Positions 1 to 11,774 are shown, counted from the first letter of the stretch. The stretch is DNA of 64,000 bases from Silurus meridionalis (GCF_014805685.1 NC_060904.1:13586811-13650810), one strand, 5' to 3'. The notes: a model not told the origin generated them from the letters alone. Translations and numbers: made by a program.

Positions 1-453
1 TTTTCCTGTTACCACAAATTGTCTAGGATGTAAATATACAGTTAAATAAAATTTCCCCCTCAATTGAACTTGGACAACCAAACCTGTTACGTGACAATGC
101 CCCTGCACACAAAATAAGCTCCATGAAGATATGGTTTACATGGGTTGGAGTGGAAGATCTTGAGTGGCCTGCTATAGAGCTCTGACTTCAACCCTATTGA
201 ACACTTTTGGGATGAATTGGAATGCTGACTGCACCCCAGGCCTGCTCACCCTATCTTGGAACCTGACTTTACTAATGTTCTTGTTACTGAATGAACACAA
301 ATCTTCACAAGCAAACTCCCAAAATCTAGTGGAACAGTTTCCCAGAAGAGTGGAGGTTATTATTAGAGCAAATGGGGACCAAAATGTAGAAGTGTGTTGA
401 AAAACTCACAAACAAATAGTCAGGTGTTCACAAACTTTTATTTATATGGTTTG
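1..453 (+). pseudogene. Tc1-like transposase relic, family A, 3' half
   Basis: The sequence reads, with frame breaks, as the C-terminal part of a Tc1-like (DDE) transposase. A VEDLEW-type segment is followed by an N-P-I-E-H-F-W-D-E-L-E-like segment near 190-225, and then by the conserved tail coding around 290-390. It is truncated at the window edge and carries indels, so it is inactive. The same family recurs at about 18955-19565 in the same orientation and at 21579-22063 and 41282-41712 in the opposite one. It ends in the AGGTGTTCACAAACTTTT-type terminus near 423-440. Confidence 0.75.
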
Positions 454-473
454 TGTATGTATGTATATATACA

Positions 474-474
<1 letters not shown>

Positions 475-541
<67 letters not shown>
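475..541. repeat. (TA)n microsatellite
   Basis: This is an uninterrupted TA dinucleotide tract directly after the end of the Tc1-like relic. The open reading frames across it (Tyr-Ile runs) are artefacts of the repeat. Confidence 0.97.
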
Positions 542-549
<8 letters not shown>

Positions 550-1149
550 ATGTCACAGCATTTGATCAACCCATTTTAAATGATTCAAATGCTAAACAAA
601 AAAACCAAGCAGAAAGATGACATATTTCACAATAATATCTGTGTCTGTATTTTTGTAGCTTATTTGTGAGCTACTGTATAACCTCAGTCTCATACATTCT
701 ACTCATTTTCTCTCCATAATGTCATTTTCTGCTTGCGAAATTTCTGCTTCGCCATATCAAACATGTGATGTTTCTGTTGATGTAGGGGTGGAACATACAG
801 TAACATCTCAAGCTTGAGCATTCAGCATGCTGTAGAGTCTTTACAATGCTGTATACATTAGATTTTTATGTTTAGTCAGCTACAATGTGTGTCTTGGTGA
901 TTGTATATGTGAAACGTTGTCCAGCAGAGAAATTGCGCTTTTCATATGCAGTATGTTTTATTTTCATGATATATTGTTGTATTAGATATATATAGTATTT
1001 GACACTACAGTAGATATATTGGATTTATAGACTAGGCATGAATGGGGTTCAGTTACCGGCCAGGTATTAAACTGCGGGTCAACAGCTGACATTCGACCGC
1101 TTTCCTTGCCGCCAAAAATGGGAAAATAAATCCATGATTAAAAATAGCA

Positions 1150-1564
1150 CCCCACTGGTGCTTGCCTACAAGGCCAAAAATGGACCAGCACCATCTTACC
1201 TCAGAGATCTCATCACTCTGTGCACTGCACCATGCTGCCTGAGATCAGGATGAGAGGTAAGTATACTTCAAGGCTCTTCCCTGTTCTGGCACTGAGGTGG
1301 TGGATTGAACTGCCCCATTAAGTCTAAAAAGTGATTTCCTGGCTATCTTCAAGTGACGGGTGGCGACCTACCTCTTCCTTAAACACTTCAACTAACACTT
1401 TCCAAGTTTGGTTTGTAAAAAAAAAAAAAAGTTGTAGGCTGAATTATCTTAAATTGTAATCTAGCGTACCAGTGTAGATAATTTATTGCTAGAGATTTAA
1501 AGCACGTTTGTACGTCGCTTTGGACAAGGACATCTGCTAAATGGCACAAATGTAAATGTAAATT
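1150..1564 (+). mobile_element. L2-like LINE 3' tail
   Basis: The start translates with similarity to the downstream end of fish LINE ORFs (YKAKNGPAPSYLRDL near 1168-1212). The end has the L2-type tail CGCTTTGGACAAGGACATCTG followed by a short AATGTAAATGTA repeat at about 1549-1562. It is a 5'-truncated dead insertion. A similar tail ends the SINE at 18188-18375, consistent with SINE mobilisation by this LINE class. Confidence 0.65.
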
Positions 1565-1756
1565 TAAAACATGTAAAAAAATATAGCTTTATTAGTGCAT
1601 GATCGTTAAAATCACACAGTGCAACTGAAAATAATAAGCTGATTTATACAAGGCTATAGAAAAGCTTAGAGTTCTAGTTGATTTGGGCAAAATACCCTTT
1701 TTTCCTCCCAGCACATTGCGTATTTAGTTAATTTTGTTCATATTCTTGTTCACGTT

Positions 1757-3205
1757 GCATTCGGAAAGTGTTCACAGCGCTTCACTTTGTCCACCTTTTG
1801 TTATGTTACAGCCTTATTAAAAAATTGATTATTTTCATTATTTTTCTCAACATTTTGCAAACAAAACCCCATCATGAAAAAAAGTTTGTTTTAAATCTTT
1901 GCAAATGTATTAAAAATAAAAAAAGGAAAGGAAATCACGTACATAAGTATTGACAGCTTTTGCCATGACACTCAAAATATAGCTCAGGTGCATGCTGTGT
2001 CCAATGATCATCTTTTTTACAACTTGATTGGAGTTTACCTGTGGTAAATTCAGTTGATTGGACATGATTTGGGAAGGCACACCCCTGTCTATGTAAGGTC
2101 CCACTATTAACAGAGCCAAGCCATAAAGTCCAAGAAATTGTCTGTAGATCTCAGAGACAGTATTGTATCAGAGGTAGATCTGGGGAAGGGAACTGAAAAA
2201 TTCCTGCAGCATTGAAGGTCCAGACAGTGGAACCATCTAGAGCGGTCCGCCAGGCCAAACTGAGCAATTAGGGAAGAAGGGCCTTAATCAGGGGATGACC
2301 AAGAACCTGATGGTCACTTTGAAAGAGCTCCAGCATTTCTCTGTGGAGAGAGGAAAAACTTCCAGAAGAAAAAACATCTCTGCAGCACTTAACCATATAG
2401 GCCTGTATGGTAGAGTGGCCATTTCTTGGTAAACGGCACATGACAGCCTGCCTGGAGTTTGCCAAAAGGCACTCTTAGACCATGAGAAAACAAAGATTAA
2501 ACTCTTTAGCTTAAATGCCAGGCACTGCTCGTCACCTGGCTAATTCCATCACTACAGTGAAGCATAGTGGTGGCGGCATCATGCTGTGGGAATGTTTTTC
2601 AGCGGAAAGGACTGAAGGACGTGTCAGGTTTGAGGAAAAGATAAATGCAACAATTTGCAATGACATCCTTGATGAAAAACTGCTCCAAAGCGCTCTGGAC
2701 CTCAGATTGGCGCAACGGTTCATCTTCCAACAGGACTCAGACCCTAAGCACACAACCAAGATAACAAAGGAGTGGCTACGGGAAGACTCTGTAAATGTCA
2801 TTGAGGGGCCCAGCCAGAGACCAGACTTGAACCAGATTGAACATCTCTGGAGAGATCTGAAAATAGTTGTGCACCTACGCTCCCTATCCAACCTGATGGA
2901 GCTTGAGAGGTTCTGCAAAGTAGAATAGGAGAAACTGTAGCATCATACTTGAAAAGACTTGTGGCTGTAATTTGTACCAAAGGTGCTTCAACAAAGCATT
3001 GAGCAAAGGCTGTGAATGTTTATGTACATGATTATTTTAATTGTTTATTTTTAATAAATTTGCAAAGATTCCAAACAAACTTCATTCACACCATTAAGGG
3101 GTATTTTTTACTTTAATTTATTTTTAGTAATTAATTTAGTCCATTTTGGAATAACGCTGTAACATAACAGAATATGGAAAAAGTGAAGGGATATCTGTAT
3201 GCACT
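1757..3205 (+). mobile_element. Tc1-like DNA transposon, degenerate, family B
   Basis: Both ends carry inverted repeats. The left end (GTTCACAGCGCTTCACTTTG, 1770-1789, then GTTATGTTACAGC) is matched by the reverse complement of about 3130-3205. Between them lies a broken transposase, so the element looks near full length but is coding-dead. The family is common in teleost genomes. Confidence 0.85.
2515..2928 (+). pseudogene. Tc1-like transposase C-terminal fragment
   Basis: This open frame of 137 codons has a clear DDE transposase signature. HSGGGIMLWECFS includes the region before the second catalytic Asp, FQQDSDPKH carries that Asp, and SQRPDLNQIEHLWRDLK carries the final catalytic Glu. 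The N-terminal DNA-binding and first catalytic Asp regions lie upstream (about 2110-2500) in other frames with stops, so no intact enzyme is encoded. The N-terminal ATG is simply an internal Met. Confidence 0.88.
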
Positions 3206-3278
3206 ACAATCCAACACCTTAGCGCATCTTATATTTCAGATATATAAATCAAAACTGCTAACGAATAAGGGTGCAAAT

Positions 3279-3757
3279 TAGAGGTTAAGCGATTTATTGC
3301 TTATTTTGATTAATTGATATATCTGCACCGATATTTAATTGCTGGAACTCTCGGCTATTGGCAAAAATCCATACCAATAGTTTTTCCAGGCCTCTAAATA
3401 CAAATCACTAAAGCCACATGCTGTTTGTTGAAATGTCTTTTTTTATTCAGTTTGCATGCAACTGTTTTTATTTATTTAGAGTGTTACTTTTTGTTTCAGT
3501 TTGAATGCTAGTCTTATTTTTCCTAATAATTCTTAATAAAATTAATATATACACAATTGTTTAATTTAGCACATTTTCACGATAAAGTAAACCATCAAGT
3601 CAAGACTGTTTTAACTGTTTAAAAAAAAATAATAAAGGTCAGTACTACTTTATATGGATTGTTTTTAATTCAGTATCCATCGGTTGAATAAACTGTAATG
3701 GAGCAAGTACGATCCAAGATATTGGTATCGGTGAAATCCACAATTGGTCGACCTCTT
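3279..3757. mobile_element. hAT-type non-autonomous element with 8-bp TSD
   Basis: The ends are imperfect inverted repeats: TAGAGGTTAAGCGATT at the left, and the reverse complement of AATTGGTCGACCTCTT at the right. The element is flanked on both sides by the identical octamer GTGCAAAT (3271-3278 and 3758-3765). An 8-bp duplication is the signature of hAT transposition. It has no coding capacity. A second copy of the left end lies at 17421-17592. Confidence 0.82.
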
Positions 3758-5040
3758 GTGCAAATATTTTTAGTTTTGACATTGTACAGTAGCAGCGAAA
3801 TGTTTTTATAATAAGATGCAGAAATACTAAAGGAAAAAACACATGCTAGCCATTTTGTTCTTGTTGCAAAGCCTTTTTTGAGTAGCAGAGGGCCGACCAG
3901 GATGGTTCTGTGACAGTTTATTTTTTTCCTCCTCATTTTACTTCCCTCTCTCTATGGCTTCTCTTGTCGCCATCTGGCTGTCAGTCAGAATTTGTCGAGC
4001 GGTGCGTTTTCCTTAAAGCAGAACCTGATGTGTCATCAAAAACACAGGGCCTAGGCTGAATTAAACTGTCAGAAAAAGTGCACGTCTTCCCTGAGCATTG
4101 GATGCACTCCTGAACGACTTGACAAGACCAGAGTCAATATAAAAGCTTTTGTGCTTTATTCATGTCAGAGAGGCAGATGTTAGCAAAATATATGATGTGC
4201 CTCTAGATAGAGAAAAGGCTAGGAATGAATGCGATTGGGAGGAAATAAAGGGGGAGGGGATGTTGTATCAGTAGGAGAGTGAGGGGAGAAGTTATGAAGT
4301 AGAGAAGCAGGTCAAAGAAAAACTAATGTGATTCTCACAGGCCTTTGCTATCAAGCTGTTTATTTGTATCTGTTTAATTCATATCAATTTAATGTGCACA
4401 TTTACAGTAGAAGTAGGTGTGGTCTATACAGGAAGTGTTTTAGTTTACAAGACATTGAGAGACTCCTGTAAATTTGGTGTATATACTGTATAACTATATA
4501 CTGTTGATTTTTTTTTGGTTAAAAATGTGCACATAGCTGCTGGACAACTTTCGCAGAAATGTTGTGCCTTGTACTGTATGCTTAATGTTTTTAACTCTTT
4601 GCTGTCACTCAAAGCACACTTAAGAATGTAAAATGACAGATATTTCGAAATTATGTGCACAAAATTAATTTAATCTTTAATTGTCTTATTTTTGTTTTTG
4701 TTGTTGTTTTTAGTTTTTTGCCCAGTTCTATGTAAAATTCCCTTTACATTCCTGTGCATGTATATGCACGGGGGTGCCAGCTTATTAGGAACTTGTGCCT
4801 AATAAGTGGTTTGAGCCCTGTATGTCGTTTTATATACAGTAAGGTTTTTGTTACCAATTTATACCACAGGGCTGGTGAATTCCCGATTCTAATTGTTTAG
4901 AACGAGTTAAATAATGTAGCGTTAACCATTTTAAATCACAGGCTATGTGAATGTGCTCAGTCAAAAAACATTAATATTCATATAGTAAAAATGAATTCAC
5001 TGAGAACTGCAGTGGTATAAAAGGAATAAAACACATATTA

Positions 5041-5479
5041 TGCAACCCCAATTCCAAAAAAGTTGGTCTAGACCGCAGGCAGGTTCATCAGTTCAGGTTC
5101 ATGCAGGTCAGTTCAGCAAATGGCTCTTTTACTACCTGTCTTTACTTCTGAAAGACTTTGCCTCCCTAAGATACACTATTTATACCCAGTTATCTTACTG
5201 GCTTGTTGTCAATTAACTTAATTAGTTGCAAAATGTTTCTCCAATTGTTTTATTTTAATAACACTTTTTTGCAGACTTTTGTTGACCTGTCCCAACTTTT
5301 TTGAAACATGTTACAGAATATTAGCTATTTTTTCCTTAAAATTGAGCATTTCCTTAGTTTCCAACATTGATATATCTATTTTGAACAAAATAGTGGTTTA
5401 TAAGATTTGCAAATCATTGCATTCTGTTTTTATTTACATTTTATACAGTGTCCAGACTTTTTTGGAATTGGAGTTGTAT
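5041..5479. mobile_element. TIR element (MITE-like), ACAACCCCAATTCC family
   Basis: The left end AACCCCAATTCCAAAAAAGT is mirrored at the right by TTTTTTGGAATTGGAGTTGT. The inner part has no transposase. The longer relic at 35219-35845, which still has transposase coding, has a similar terminus (TACAACCC...), so this is probably a deletion derivative of that Tc1-like family. Confidence 0.78.
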
Positions 5480-5833
5480 TGTTATCTTATAGAGACTGAT
5501 CCATTTATGCTTTTTTTTAAATGAAGTCATAATATTGTACCTTTGTACTTGTACTTTTTTGTTGTTGTTGGTTTTTTTTTTAAGTATTGCCAAAATGTTA
5601 TAGCTACATTTATAAACTTTTTCAATATATAATGAAAAATTGACTTAACGACCTGTTTGTATGACCTCATGTGATTAGTCTTAACCCCTGCACAATTTAC
5701 ATATTTCAAATTCAGGAAGCACATGCCAGCCACTTGTCCACTTTGACCTTATAATGGGTAGTGACCACAACACTCATTTTTAACCTTCTTCACAAATCAA
5801 CCTTCTTCTCCTCCTCCTTGACACTGTTTTTAG

Positions 5834-5986
5834 GAATTACGGCATGCCGGACAGGCGCGAAATGGAACGGCCCATGTACACGCGTTCACGTTCCACCGAG
5901 CGCCCCCCTGAAGCCCACCACATGAGATCTTCTATGCCCACCCTGTCATCCGGACATTCTGCACCGCCCTCACCCGCCTTAACGAG
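5834..5986 (+). CDS. rims2: rims2 exon: linker segment rich in Arg-Ser
   Basis: This 153-nt exon runs from acceptor TTTTTAG to donor GTGACC, with phase 2 at both ends. The peptide begins NYGMPDRREMERPMYTRSRS and ends GHSAPPSPALTR. It matches the RIM1/2 linker element of the form RSRSTERP, MRSMPSL, SGRSAPPSPAL. This is a flexible, basic, Ser/Pro-rich region between C2A and C2B with plausible kinase and 14-3-3 sites, though no folded domain. Because it is symmetric, it could be skipped in frame. Joining to 8353 gives ALTRAHPHSGSVQTSP, which confirms the frame. Confidence 0.93.
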
Positions 5987-6629
5987 GTGACCAGAGCTAA
6001 CGTGACCCACTCCGCCCCGAAAAGCGGCCCTGCTTAACCAATCACTGCTCACCATCCTTCAATTCTATACCCCTCCCACAATCCCACAATGGCCACCCTT
6101 TCCTACCTCACCTACTAATCAGCCAATCAGCCTATGCTTTTCTGATTTTGCAGAAAGTGCCATACCACGTTGTAGATTGTAGTTGTGGTTTGTAGTGTAG
6201 TTTTCATTTCGAATTAGCTTTTTCTTTTTTAATTTTGTTAAAAAAACACCACTTATATTCAGACTGCATATAATGGTGTTTGAGTTTCCATGAATTACTG
6301 CTTCATTACCAACAGATATCTGACACATTTCTCTCATTTATATATACTTTTTTCTCTTTTTTTCGTATGCAATGGCTTATATAATTTTTCCCTCTTTCCT
6401 TACAGCGATCAGAGATGCATTGTTGATACAAAGCATCAAAAATGTCTTGTTGTGTAGTTTTTTCACAGGCATTTTACTGATTTGAGCAATAACATGATGA
6501 GATGCAGCCATTTACAGCTTGTTTATTTAATTTATTTAATTTTTGGCATGTTTTTTCCCACTTTTTACACCTTTAATCTTTAAACTCCATTTGTTTGCTT
6601 GTAACTTAATATACTTCATATCTAATATC

Positions 6630-7070
6630 TACCAGTCAATCAGGTGGTATTAGAAATTGCTGATTTTCATATACAACAATCTCCATTTACATGAAACAGT
6701 GCAAAAAAGCATCCAATGAGCATCAGTTCAGTGGTTGGAAATATTAAGTTTATGAGACAAATCAGAGGACAGGGGTTACGGCAGTGGACCGGAAGGTTAT
6801 GGTAGTCTTTTTCAACCAATCATGGTGAGCAGAAAAGCATCACAGAAGACACAACATGCCTCAGCAAATGTTCTCTAGCAGCAGAATGCCAAAGCAGACT
6901 CTACTCCAGACGTCAGATTCATTAAAGTTGGATAATTGTAGATTGGACCAGCAATGTTTTATTTTTCAGTCTTGGTTATACAGAAGGGTTGTTTCAGCTA
7001 CTAGAATCTTCCAGTCACTATAGATTTTTGGGCTTTTTGCACCAATCTTTGTAAACATTAGAGACTGTTG
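6630..7070 (+). mobile_element. Tc1-like relic, family C, with inverted echo
   Basis: The segment follows the 5' transposase region of a common fish Tc1-like family: AAATTGCTGATTTTCATATACAACAATCTCCATTTACATGAA and the following gaagg/caggggt stretch. It is frame-broken. At 7029-7068, GCTTTTTGCACC...AGACTGTTGT is the approximate reverse complement of 6680-6715, so a second, inverted fragment abuts it. A related copy lies at 55470-55775. Confidence 0.6.
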
Positions 7071-7191
7071 TACTGTTGTTTAACTTGTAATTCTACTTTA
7101 TTTTACTCCAAAACTTTGCTTGAAGTCTTACTGACTCCAGCATTCAGATCCAGGTGTGATGTCTTTATGCAGCTTGGTGTCATAGTCATGC

Positions 7192-7495
7192 TCATTCCAA
7201 AAGCCAGAGGATGCTGTGTTAAATCAGGACATTCAGGTTCACAGTTACATGAAAATTATCATACACTGTAGATATTTTTTTATTATTATTGTGTTTTAAT
7301 TCTCCTACTAGTATCATTAATAAATAGAGAAAAAAACAAGAGAATTAAAACACAATAATAATACAAAAGTATCTAGCATTTATAATGATTTGCATGTGAA
7401 TTCAAACTTGTAACCCCAACTGCATATAAAAAATAAATGTAACTGTGAACCTGAATGTCCCGATTTAACACAGCATCATCTGGCTTTTGGAATGA
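7192..7495. repeat. Long inverted repeat / hairpin MITE
   Basis: The outer arms 7192-7250 and 7437-7495 are reverse complements over 59 nt with about two mismatches. The inner arms 7267-7304 and 7340-7378 pair around a 35-nt loop. The right side has about 42 nt more than the left between inner and outer arms. It has no coding capacity. The structure is that of a fold-back or MITE element. The sense strand is transcribed as rims2 intron and could fold into a long hairpin. Confidence 0.85.
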
Positions 7496-8352
7496 ACAAC
7501 AATAGGCTGCTTCATTTTTTGGTGTAAAACTGGTTGTAAGAAATTTTTTTAATATGTAAAAACTGATTCCTTAATACATACAGTATGTTGATAAATCACC
7601 AACAAAGGCCAAGCACTTGCGAAGCACAGCTGGTTTACATTTATACTTAGAAATCTCAATAAAAGGCAAATCTGACATAGCTGAACACAGTTAAATGAGT
7701 CCCAAATGGTAAGAATGCTTCCCTAGTAATATACAATTAGCAATTGTTTTACCTACTTTTCATATAAGGATTTCTAAAAAGGCTTTACCAACATATGTAA
7801 CAATGCCATTTTTTTAATATAATTTGGTTAATGAACATAGACTTTTGCCCATCACGGTGTATATTTTCTACAGTGTTCATACCATTCATACACATAACCC
7901 ATAATAAATGACACTTCTGGCTCAATATACAAGTCCAGATAGTACAAAGGTGCACTGTTGTAGGATGTAGGATTGAAGCTAGACTTTCTGTTTCAAATTC
8001 ACAAATGTCTGGCATTTATCCTCACGATTTTGCTGACTTGGTCTGAAAGACATGCCAACACACAGCATACAATTTCTGTTTTTTATTGCCTGCTCCTCTT
8101 AAGCCAACCTACTGCCAAAAGGCATTTGGCCTTGATTGTGCTTTGGCTTTCATGGAGGTAGTAGTCAGGGGCTAAAGGTAAATCAGCAATGCTGTGAACA
8201 TAATTAGATTCAAGGTAGGCTTTATCAAACATACATACGTGATTAAGTAGAATGATCAGCATCACAACTAAATAATAAATCACTGAAGCGCCTGCTCATG
8301 CAAATACTGACCAATAAATTTGTATCTGTAATGAAGTATCTGTGTGTGACAG

Positions 8353-8462
8353 GGCACACCCCCACAGTGGATCAGTCCAAACCAGTCCTACTAGCACACC
8401 CATGAACAGCAGGAGAGGACGGCAGCTACCACAACTGCCCTCAAAGGGGTCGCTAGACAGAA
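8353..8462 (+). CDS. rims2: rims2 exon: RIM-BP SH3-binding motif
   Basis: This 110-nt exon lies between acceptor GTGACAG and donor GTAAGT. It enters in phase 2 and leaves in phase 1. It encodes AHPHSGSVQTSPTSTP followed by RRGRQLPQLPSKGSLDR. The RxLPxLP proline motif is the known site in RIM1/2 bound by the SH3 domains of RIM-binding proteins, which link RIM to voltage-gated calcium channels. All core residues (R, L, P, L, P) are kept. Mammals have PPKGTLDR where this fish has PSKGSLDR, a mild change. The phase-1 end (aga a|) is where the variable cassettes would join. Confidence 0.95.
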
Positions 8463-9910
8463 GTAAGTCTGTTTTTGTTTTTGTTTTTGCTTACAGGTAA
8501 ACGGATATGCCCATAGCAGAAATTATAGATGCTTACTTTTACGTGTTTGGAGATAATGTGGTGTTAGTTCATAGTTTGGGGGAAAAAAAACAAATTTGTG
8601 TGTGTTAACTTGTCCATCAGGATTGTCTTTTTGTGGTTGTGGGAGTTCTTTTTAATTCAAAGTATGCTTCAGATCATTCACAGCTATGAAGTTTGTAATA
8701 TTTGTATAGTAAATGATCCTATTCCTTGGTATGCTGTCATTTACTGACTCAAATCCATTTCTAGTCACAATTTCAATTTTGTAGCCATGAATTTTTCTTG
8801 ATTGGGATAAACTTGTGAAGAACATCGATGGTACTTGGATTAGTGTAAAGATGGTATTTCGGATGTTTTGTAAAACTTTCAAATGGTCTAAACATGCCTG
8901 AAAATTACACTTGATTAATTCAATAGGTGGTAAACTTAATAGGTCTTACACTGCCTTGCATTTTGATGTACATGGGATACAATGTCAAGCGTCTTTCAGA
9001 ATTCAAAGTCTGAATTTATCTACAAAGAAGATGACCATATTGGTAATCTGCGAGAAATACTGTTGAAGTATTTTGGCAATTTTAAAAGAGATTTATTGAA
9101 TTTTTTTAGACCCCCTGTATTCTTTAAGATATTTATTAACAATCACTTTTATTAATTCATTTATTATTTATAATAATTTATAATTTTTTTTCTTCATTGT
9201 TTTTCCTAAACCCTTATAGGAGATAATGGAAGATGACAGAAGGATTTTTAGATATAATTTTCTGCATACTCATAAGGGAAGTATAATGTCTCATTATAAA
9301 CTGGCATATTGCTAAAAGATTTATGGATCAAATGAGACTCGGAAGACAATGTGCGAAAATGGCTGGGAAAACTGAGTATGTAGAACAGGGTAGCAGTCAG
9401 ATCCCAATAATGAGCTAGAGATAAACTCAATTAATGAGTGAATACTTTCTCATAATACTGTCTAGAGGGAGCAAATGGGATTAAGAAATATTGTTTTTGA
9501 ATATCACTTTGGAACTTGAGTAGACTCGAATAGACGTTTTGTAATGTTCAGTCCGTTTTAATTTAGTCTTGGTTGCATTTTCAAACTCGGAATGAACCCA
9601 AATCATAGGTTTAAGAGTGGGGTTGTCTCAGTACAAAATTAAAACAAACTAATCAGAAGCAATCCAATAATTTGGATTTGACTCTGATTTGTACTTGGAA
9701 ATAGGCAAATACATGTTTTACTCAAAAAGACATGACACAGAAATATTGCCAATCCATAAATCCATCTTAGATGTCCGGACTGCTTTATGTGAATAAATAC
9801 TGCACACATGGTAACCCATGTCCATGTGTGGTCTGTTGTTAGCCAATGTTAGCCATTGGCTATTGCATGGGCATGCGTTTTTTACGGTTCCTTTCTTATT
9901 TTTCTCTCAG

Positions 9911-9943
9911 AAGACGGACATGAAGACCTTGAGCCAGGTCCAG
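9911..9943 (+). CDS. rims2: Candidate 33-nt rims2 microexon (KDGHEDLEPGP)
   Basis: The acceptor is CTTATTTTTCTCTCAG and the donor CCAG|GTGTGT. The length is 33 nt, phase 1 in and phase 1 out, so it can be included or skipped between the exons ending at 8462 and starting at 24172. Spliced after LDR it reads K-DGHEDLEPGP, an acidic insert. The polypyrimidine tract is strong. RIM genes are known for variable splicing in this linker, but I do not recall this exact exon, and there is no transcript evidence here. Confidence 0.6.
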
Positions 9944-10179
9944 GTGTGTAATCTTTTTCGCTGGGTTTAGTCTCTTTTAGTCAGGCTAAACCAATCTGCA
10001 ATAGTTGTGTGCCCAAGCCTTGCTCTAAGAATAACAATCAGGTATCCATCTGCTGAACAAAAAATACATTCAGTACAAATTGAAAACTGGTACGCCTGGA
10101 GCCAACAATGCTAAATTATTTTTTTTAACAAATACTGTATATGATTTGCAGTGTCCAAATAAATGGATGTTTCTCTGAA

Positions 10180-11225
10180 TAAAGGACATTAGCATGACTA
10201 GTAATAAAGACATGTTAGCATATGCAGGCTCTTTTCAACAGTAGATATTATTACTAGTGAATTAAGACAAAATAATTAAGTCACTCACAATAAAAATAAG
10301 CTCGAACGTATGTTCAACTGAGCATGACTAACAATAGAAATTAGTATAATGCTAACATCCACCATCTGCATTTTTTAATGATAGAAACCGTAATAGTGCT
10401 AATCCTATAAAATGAAGGAACCTAGGGTGCCAAGGAGTGAATGCAGTTTAGCTTACTCCAGCACTTGTGCATTAGTGTCCATTTATTACCAGCTGCTTGT
10501 AACCAAACAACGCTAATGTTTCTTTCAGTGAAAGCAACCTAGCATGACTCCAAAAAATACAAATGAGTATAATGCTGACATCAACCATAACCTTTTTTTG
10601 CTGCAACTCCGGTTGTTTTTAGAGAAACATCTTTACAATACTAATGTCTTTCAAAATTAAAGGGCATGATAATGACTAAAATTGGATGCATTTTGGCCTA
10701 CTCCTGTGTGAATTAGCATCCATTTATTACAATCTAACAATACTAATGTTTTTTGTGACTAACAACAATATTAAAGTTAATAACGCTATCGTTCACTATT
10801 AGCTTTTTTCTAAAACAGGAGTTTTATTTTTAGAAACCTCCTTGCTCCTTTTAAAAGAAGCTAGCAGCAACATTGTGTGACTAGCATTTTTAGTCAGCAT
10901 GCTAGAAAGAATGCTACCCAATGCTATTCCTTCTCTCAAAGATTAGCATTGCTAGAAAACAATACAAATAAGTATGATGTAATCATTTACTTTCACAAAA
11001 TGAGCAACCAGCAAATGTTTTGAGTTAAATACCCGAACACATATGGCCTCTTACGATGACAGGACGCTAGCTTGACTAGCAATAAGAGTGGTATAGCTCA
11101 TTTTTGTCTCTTCATGTAGCTCTTGCTTATGATTAGATGTGGTTGGGGGAAAAAGCAAACGGTGCAAACTGTAAAAGAACTTTGATAAAGGTAGAATGCT
11201 AGTATGGTTAGCAATAACTTAGGTA
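10180..11225. repeat. Diverged tandem array, unit about 200-240 bp
   Basis: Anchor phrases recur. AGTATAATGCTAACATCCACCA near 10342 returns as AGTATAATGCTGACATCAACCA near 10565. A 'cattagtgtccatttattacc' phrase near 10468 returns as 'aattagcatccatttattac' near 10712. Motifs such as TAGCATGACTA and ACAATACTAATGTT recur throughout. Units are strongly diverged, so the array is old. No coding signal is visible. Confidence 0.6.
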
Positions 11226-11774
11226 CTGTTCTGCTGAGAGAAATATTTAATGTGGTGCAAAGACTATTGCAGAATCTCTGTGGCATTTGTGTATGTACAG
11301 TATGTCTATGTATTCATAACCCATTGTCAGTGTTGTGGTAAATACTAAGCCTGCCATCGAACTGTCTTATGAACAATGTTATTACAAAAACAAAAACAAA
11401 AAAAATTCCAGCTTATGTATTTGAAGCTCTGATGATAATTAAACAAAAGCATCTATTTTGTTCCACCGTCGTTGTTCCCTTATGAAATCCATTATGTGGA
11501 TTTCAATAATATGCAACTCTATTTTTTTTTGTTTTGTTTTTATTTATAAAGAGCAACTTTTATTTCCCCCAGGGCCATAATACCTCATTGACTTTTGTTG
11601 TTTTTTTGTGCTTTTTTCTCAAATGTGTTGCATTCACTAGGCAAAAAATGACTATGTGGCATTTTTAAGGGGAAAAAAAAACACGAAAAAACGATTAGCT
11701 TTGTACTTATTGGCAAAACCAGTGTTGTGTGAAAAGATGTATGACAATGTGTGCTTAAGTATGGGATATAGAAA

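Larger units (their letters stand above)
1..5833 (+). other. rims2 intron (3' part) upstream of the first visible exon
   Basis: I see no exon here. The intron holds Tc1-like relics (1-453, 1757-3205), a TA microsatellite (475-541), an L2-like LINE tail (1150-1564), a hAT-type element (3279-3757) and a short inverted-repeat element (5041-5479). A scrap at about 4765-4825 resembles the terminus of another Tc1-like family. The rest is AT-rich and unremarkable. It ends in a pyrimidine-rich acceptor, TGTTTTTAG, at 5825-5833. Confidence 0.85.
5987..8352 (+). other. rims2 intron (2.4 kb)
   Basis: The intron holds a Tc1-like family C relic (about 6630-7030) followed by an inverted echo of it, and then a strong hairpin-forming element (7192-7495). 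From 7500 to 8352 I see only unique AT-rich sequence. Confidence 0.85.
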
